From Kingdonia uniflora (lineage: Eukaryota; Streptophyta; Magnoliopsida; Ranunculales; Circaeasteraceae), in NCBI GenBank assembly GCA_014058105.1, contig JACGCM010000685.1, forward strand, positions 434,001 through 498,000: 64,000 bases of DNA, given 5' to 3'. The position numbers were made by a program, and so were the translations under genes. Of this stretch, positions 58,601-64,000 are shown one piece after another (the first letter of the stretch is position 1; each line of letters begins with the position of its first letter). The notes under the pieces were generated by a model. That model saw only the letters and a program-made list of their open reading frames with translations. It was not told the origin of the DNA and made no database searches.

Positions 58601-58765
58601 GTAATTTCACACGATGTTGAGGTCATTGCTCGATATTCAGCTTCGGCAGAAGAGCGGGCGACGGTGACTTGTTTCTTGCTTTTTCAAGAAATGGGAGAAA
58701 TACCAAGAAAGATACAATAGCCTGTGGTGGAGCGTCGTGTTGTCGGGCAATTAGCCCAATTGGAG

Positions 58766-59449
58766 TCACAGTAAGCTACTATGTGCATATAAAAGAATAT
58801 ATTGGCCTGGATTGTGTTTAAGGTACCGAAGTACTCGTAAAGCTGCTTCAAGGTGTGGTTTCCTTGGTTGACTTATGAATTTACTAAGGAGGTTCACCGG
58901 GAATACAATATCAGGCCTGGTTATAGTGAGGTAAATGAGGCGTCCAACCAGTCGACGATACATTGTTGGGTCAGAAAGAATCTCACCCTCGTTTGAGCTA
59001 AGTTTAAGGTTTTGTTCCATTGGAAAAAGGGTTGGTTTAGCTCCAATCAAACCTGAATCTTGTAATATCTCAAGCGTATATTTTCTTTGTGATAAGCAGA
59101 TGCCTTCAAAGGAGCGGGCAACTTCGATTCCCAAAAAATATTTCAAGGGGCCAAGATCTTTGATATGGAATCGTTGTTGGAGGAACGATTTGAGATCCGC
59201 TATAGCTTGAGCATTATCCCTACTGATAAAGATGTCATCAACATATATAAGAATGCAAGTAAACCCTCGAAAAGACCGTTTCGTGAACAGAGAGTAGTCG
59301 GCTTTAGATTGTTGGAATCCAGCATCTTTGAGACTGGTTGAGATTTTGGTGAACCATTGTTTATTTGCTTGTTTAAGACCGTACAACGAATTTTTAAGGC
59401 GACAGACCCGATGCTCCCCCTTTCGAGAAAATCCAGGTGGAATTTTCAT
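58766..59449 (-). pseudogene. Copia reverse transcriptase
   Basis: [47 protein letters not shown] (catalytic), FHIKDLGPLKYFLGIEVARS and YRRLVGRLIYLTITRPDI are in one frame. A further N-terminal piece (YNQKEGLDFHETFAPMAKLV) is at 59446-59640 in another frame. Confidence 0.9.
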
Positions 59450-59640
59450 GTAAACTTCTTCATGTAAATCTCTGTGTAGAAAGGTATTTTGTACATCCAG
59501 CTAATGTAGAGGCTATTTGCGAATTGAAGCAACTGCGATAAGGGTTCGAACCGTGTGACTAGTTTCGCCATCGGGGCAAAGGTCTCATGGAAATCTAAGC
59601 CTTCTTTTTGATTGTACTCTTTAGCGATTAAATAATCCAC

Positions 59641-60163
59641 AATACTAATAGAGAAACCCTAGTTAGCAGAAAAGTACGAAGAACACCAAAAATTGGATTA
59701 GGAAAAGTCTTTTTAAGAGCTTCAATTGCTTAAACACAGTTAATTACAATGAATTGCTCTAAAACCCTAGCTTTTTCCTCAGAACTTTCTATTGAACTAA
59801 CATAATCTTAAAAAAATAACCTAAGTCCCCTTCATATACTAGGGAACTAAAAATACTAATAGCACGGATCTCGAGGCAAACCCACGTCTTAAAATAACAA
59901 CTTACGCCAAGCTCGTTCGAACAACATTCAAGCCCGTTCGAACGAAATTTATCTATGAGCCAAAATTCAAGAGGATTGAACATTGGTCGTTCGAATGAAA
60001 ATAAGGAGTCGTTCGAACGACTTGGGGTTCCTGGGCCAAATTCCAGAGAGTTGGAAAAAGGTCGTTCGAACGACGTCTCTAAACCTCGTTCGAACGACTT
60101 TATGATAATTCTTTTCTTTACATACGAGTTCACCTCAAAACATCTCTAGATCCTCCTGGATCA
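59641..60163 (-). repeat. 3' LTR of a Gypsy element
   Basis: Follows the minus-strand purine tract CTAAAAGGGGGAGCC. On the minus strand it starts TGATCCAGGAGG. It contains six CGTTCGAACG palindromes or near variants (59910-60110). The outer end next to the Copia frame at 59640 is assumed. Confidence 0.65.
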
Positions 60164-60363
60164 TGGCTCCCCCTTTTAGGAGCCTTGAGCTCATGTTCAA
60201 GCTAGAACTGGAGATGTGGGAATGCGACGCTGCCCATTTCCCTGTTGTACCACTTCGACTTACTAGATAGCTGACCCTTCTTCCCAACTCGAAACGATTT
60301 AATATCACCCCATCTTGTAGTATGAACTTTTCTCTCTAGAATACCATCCTCCTATAATGGATC

Positions 60364-60846
60364 TTATCTTTCCATCCATAAGTCATCAACTGACGGTAGG
60401 CGAGTGTCGATTGTAGAGTCTTCATCTAAAAGAGACGGCTCAAACAACTTCAAGTGCTCGACATTAATCACCGAATACATCTTCATGAAAGGTGGCAAAT
60501 CCAACTGGAATGCATTGTCACCAATCTTCTTGTGTATAAAAAACGGACCATAACGGATTGGTTTGAGCTTCTTACCTTCCCCCTTAAGCCATTCTTTACC
60601 CAAATGCAACCAAACTAGGTCGCCCTCTTGAAAAATACACTCAACCCAATACTTGTCGTTGTGAGCCTTATACTTCGCTTGAGTCTTCTTCAACTGTCCT
60701 TTAACCGCCTCATGAACCTTGCTTATCCTCTCAACGAAACGCTGAGCTTTAACCTGCTCCTCTTCCTCCTTCCCACACCGTTTTGTCGTCAAGACTAAAA
60801 ACCAAATCAAAAGGGCTTTGCGGCAAGTACCCCAAGCAAACTTCAA
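60364..60846 (-). pseudogene. Gypsy integrase C-terminal part
   Basis: Contains AKYKAHNDKYWVECIFQEGD, LVWLHLGKEW, and KKLKPIRYGPFFIHKKIGDN, the conserved post-integrase region. No chromodomain is recognised. Confidence 0.85.
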
Positions 60847-61286
60847 ATGGAGACTTCAAAGTAGAACTGTGAATCGCCCGGTTGAACGCAAACTGAAGAT
60901 ACGGTAAACTCTCATCCTAAGTCTTAGGATGCTTAGAATTGAATCCCCGTAATAAATGTACCAAAGTGTGATTAACTACTTATGTTTGCCTGTTAGTCTG
61001 CGGATGAAAAACGGTACTTCTTTTCAACTTAGTATTCATCACCCCCATAACGATCTCCAGAAATGCCCCCAAAAGTGGCTATTCCTATTAGAAATAATAG
61101 AAGAAAGGATCCCGAAATACCTCCAGACGTCTCTAAAAAACAATCGGCTACTCCTTCCCCGGTGACCATCTTCTGGCATGGAATAAAAACAATCATCTTG
61201 CTTAATCGATCCACCACCACAAACAAATAGTCATTCTTACACCTGGTCATGGGAAAACCACCCATAAAATCTATCGAAATGCTCTC

Positions 61287-61787
61287 CTAAGGTCGACTAG
61301 GAACTGACAATGGTAAGTACAGTCCTATCTTCCTATTGGAAGGCTTCGATGTGTTACATAGCACGTAACCACGAACCACACAAGCAACATCCACCTGCAT
61401 CTTCGGCCAATAGATATAACGTTGCAAATTCAAAAGAGTCTTCTCAACCCCAAAATGACCTGCCACCCGGGAACAATGTGCCTCCAGAATCCAATACAAA
61501 CGGTCTCCACCCTCTGGAATACATAGTAGACTGCCCCTGCAAATCAAACCATCCTTTAAAATATACTCGCATGTCTTGCCTTGCAGCAACTTCTCGTGAA
61601 TCATACTGAGCTCCTTATCGTCGTCATACCCTGAAACGTACTCAGAAGGAGCAATAGGCTGGATCTGCATAGCTACCAACAAAGCGGAAATAGTTGGTAG
61701 TGGGGGTCGAGATAACATATCAGCCATTTTGTTGTCCACTCCTTTCTTATACTTGATCAATAAGGTAAACTGTTGAAGGTACGACAT
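61287..61787 (-). pseudogene. Gypsy RNase H end and integrase N-terminal part
   Basis: LIKYKKGVDNKMADMLSRP ends the RNase H region. EAHCSRVAGHFGVEKTLLNL and YIYWPKMQVDVACVVRGY belong to the integrase zinc-binding region, in which the expected second Cys pair is only partly kept. The catalytic core (MTRCKNDYLFVVVDRLSKM) continues at 61029-61265. Confidence 0.85.
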
Positions 61788-62063
61788 CTACTTCATATGG
61801 TGAGCTTGCTCTAGCTTGGACTGCGTAGATAAGAACTGTAATGGTTTGTGATCAGAATGTACTACAACCTCCTTCCCCAATAAGTAACTCCGCCAATGTT
61901 TCATTGATTAATATAACGCGTAGAACTTCTTATCGTAGGTAGGATAGTTGCGTATTGTTCCTGTAAACATCTCAAAATGGTAAGCAACCAACTTCTTATC
62001 CTGTAAAAGGATTGCCCCCAATGCATAGTCTGACACATCTGTCTCGACCTTAAAAGGCTACTG

Positions 62064-63089
62064 TTAATTGGGCAATGTTAACATTGGTGCATTCGTAACC
62101 TTGCGCTTCAGTAACAAAAAAGTCTTCTCATGGTGCTCTTCCCACACAAACTGTACCCCGGTCTTCGTCAAAGAATGTAACGGTGCGGCAATTTGTGAAA
62201 AATGTCGAATAAACTTTTGTAAGTACTGACAAGAACCCATAAAACTCCTCACTTCCGTCACTATACAGAGTCGATGCCAATTAGTAATGATCGAGACCTT
62301 CTCTAGATTGACCTTAAGCTCGCCACCACCAACAATAAATCCTAAATAGACTAGCTCGCTCTTCCCAAACTCGCACTTCTTCCCGTTTAGAAAAAGCTGT
62401 TGTGATCGCAAAATGCCCAACACTTTGGTTAAATGTCCAAGGTTCTCCTCCCATGTACGACTATATATTAAGATATCATCCAAATACATAATCACAAAAT
62501 CATCAATAAAAGCATGAAGTACCTCATTCATTAGCCGCATAAACGTCGTCGAGGCATTGCATAACCCAAAAGGCATCACCAACCACTCAAATAGGCTCTG
62601 TTTGGTCTTGAGCGCTGTCTTCCAAGTATCTTCTTCTCGGATTCTAACTTGATGGTAAACCGACTTAAGATCCAACTTAGTAAAAAATTGAGTCGTCTGC
62701 TACTCATCTAAAAGCTAGTTAATCTGTAGAAGTGGATAACGATTCTTCACAATAATCATGTTCAACGCCCGATAATCCGTACACATCCTCCAAGACCCAT
62801 CCTTCTTCGGCACCAATAACACCAGTGAACCACAAGGTGAGCAACTTGGATTAATAACTCTTTGCTCTAGGAGTTCATGTACCTGTTTCTTGATCTCATA
62901 AGACTCTGTAACAGAAGTTTGATATAACCTAATATTAGGTAGTGGCTCACCATTCACCAAGGTGATATCATGCTCCACATCCCTCTTGCGCGACATCCCT
63001 TCTATGCCCAGAAACAAGTCGTCATACTCTTCTTGCAACTTCCCCATATCGATTTGTTGCTTAGGAGACATTGCCAAAGTAGACAACAC
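62064..63089 (-). pseudogene. Gypsy reverse transcriptase
   Basis: Two frames, 62715-63089 and 62064-62675, carry VPKKDGSWRMCTDYRALN, IVKNRYPLLQI, MDLKSVYHQVRIREEDTWKT, the catalytic MYLDDILIYS and VRSFMGSCQYLQKFIRHFSQ. They are separated by one stop and a short shift. The catalytic aspartates are intact. Confidence 0.9.
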
Positions 63090-63117
63090 CTTAGCCGACG
63101 GGGAAGTTGTTGGAGGT

Positions 63118-63770
63118 CAAACACTCGATATCCTTTTTGGCCATGGGGATAATCGACAAAAATGCATGGTCGTGCTCGAGGTGAGAATTTATCACGATTT
63201 CGAGAAAGGGTTGATACATAACAAAACAACCAAAGACTCGAAGGTGGTTATATGAGGGTAGTTTCTGGAAAAGGCGCTCATATGGTGTTTTATTATCAAG
63301 CATTGGTGTGGGTAACCTATTGATGAGATAGACGGCAGTTAAGACACATTCACCACAAAAAGTTATTGGGAGGTTTCCTTGAAAACCTAAGGCACGCGCA
63401 ACCTCAAGTATGTGTCGATGTTTTCTCTCAACCACTCTATTTTGCTCTGGGGTTCCGACACAACTAGTTTGGTGGATGATGTTGTTTTCCAGAAAGGTAT
63501 GCTTTAAGGTGCAAATTATTCAGTTCCATTATCTGATTGCAAGATTTTTATTTGTTGATTAAACTAGGTTTGAACAAAGGTAATAAATTGTTGAAGCAAT
63601 GACTTTGTTTCTGATTTGTAGCACATTAAAAATACCCAAGTTGAACGTGAGTAGTCGTTGACTATGGTTAAGAAGTATCGAGCTCTAGTGGTTGAAGCGT
63701 GGAGTATTCGCCCCAGATATCACAATGCATCTTTTCATAAAGCCCCATGCTGGTGAGTTAAGTATGCTCT
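63118..63770 (-). pseudogene. Copia integrase fragment
   Basis: On the minus strand: [44 protein letters not shown] (catalytic core), then [40 protein letters not shown] and [13 protein letters not shown]. The sequence is cut by the Gypsy pol junction at about 63117 and on the other side near 63770. Confidence 0.82.
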
Positions 63771-63799
63771 CTCCAACCCATCTCACCACGTATCCTAAA

Positions 63800-64000
63800 C
63801 ACAACAATCCAACCAAAAACCTTAGAATTGCAATCCAAATAGATATGCAAATCATCACAAACTAATTCACATCACCTTTTTACCTCAACCAACTTATCAA
63901 CATGTATGCCAAATGTGGCCAAATCAATGAAAGCCTTCTTATTTTCTCAAACACTAATAGTGTCACTAGGAACATTTTTACTTAGACCTCTTGTTATTGC
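63800..64000 (+). pseudogene. PPR-like remnant, runs off the window
   Basis: The plus strand reads LNQLINMYAKCGQINESLLI and FSNTNSVTRNIFT, the pattern of a PLS-type PPR repeat. In-frame stops occur on either side. The Copia end near 63770 adjoins it, so the element may have inserted in a PPR gene. The right side is outside the window. Confidence 0.45.

Larger units (their letters stand above)
58111..59640 (-). mobile_element. 3' half of a Copia element (RT, RNase H, LTR)
   Basis: The 3' LTR is 58111-58299 (189 bp, TG...CA in plus reading). The purine tract TTGAGGGGGAG precedes it on the minus strand. RNase H (58307-58760) and RT (58766-59640) lie upstream. The frame is cut at 59640, where Gypsy LTR sequence begins. 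The integrase part at 63118-63770 in the same orientation is probably the other half of the same element. Confidence 0.82.
59641..63117 (-). mobile_element. Gypsy element, 5'-truncated in pol
   Basis: On the minus strand: RT (63089-62064), RNase H-like region (62063-61790, in broken frames), integrase (61787-60960), integrase C-terminal region (60846-60364) and the 3' LTR. Gag, protease and the 5' LTR are missing. At about 63117 Gypsy pol sequence joins Copia integrase sequence. Frameshifts and stops are present. Confidence 0.82.

Overview
The window is nuclear DNA of a eudicot plant. Its genes have spliced, intron-containing structures and AT-rich introns. The proteins are plant families (cinnamate 4-hydroxylase, fibrillin, STN8 kinase, methylesterase, PPR). 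More than half of the sequence is plant retrotransposon, hAT, Helitron and MITE material. I see no prokaryotic, organellar or CRISPR features.

Layout. 1-1339: 3' part of a deleted Copia-type LTR element. 1730-1855 (-): first exon of a SCYL1-like gene. 2781-6456 (-): complete three-exon CYP73A (C4H) gene with AC elements and a TATA box upstream and a hAT insertion in intron 1. 6767-7667 (-): PPR pseudogene. 7.7-14.4 kb: gene-free DNA with a near-perfect 35-bp hairpin, three tandem duplications, two non-autonomous hAT elements and a foldback MITE. 14459-15984 (+): complete fibrillin/PAP gene. 16187-16907 (-): complete three-exon gene for an unidentified coiled-coil protein. 17892-20686 (-): gag/protease-only Copia element with intact target-site duplication (TSD). 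21300-23623 (-): complete four-exon MES17-like methylesterase gene with a solo TRIM LTR in intron 3.

25079-45614 (-): seven phase-0 exons that I join into one gene for a plastid-type PRC-barrel protein of 343 residues. Its introns hold a LINE with a nested TRIM, Gypsy fragments, a gag-only LTR element, a Helitron and a second LINE. 47326-57152 (+): complete STN8 thylakoid kinase gene whose third intron (8 kb) holds a 5'-truncated Copia and older LTR debris. The PRC-barrel and STN8 genes are divergent, and a hAT element of about 1.26 kb sits between them. 58.1-63.8 kb: Copia and Gypsy fragments fused by insertion and deletion. The last 200 bases look like a PPR remnant.

How the genes relate. 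C4H makes p-coumarate in phenylpropanoid metabolism. The fibrillin, STN8 and PRC-barrel products are all expected in the plastid (plastoglobule/thylakoid lipid, photosystem II core phosphorylation, unknown thylakoid role). The methylesterase removes methyl groups from hormone esters. I see no pathway cluster. The most informative structures are the transposon-swollen but intact PRC-barrel and STN8 genes, the shared internal deletion and local inversion in two copies of one Copia family, and arrays of a TTCGAA palindrome in several LTRs.
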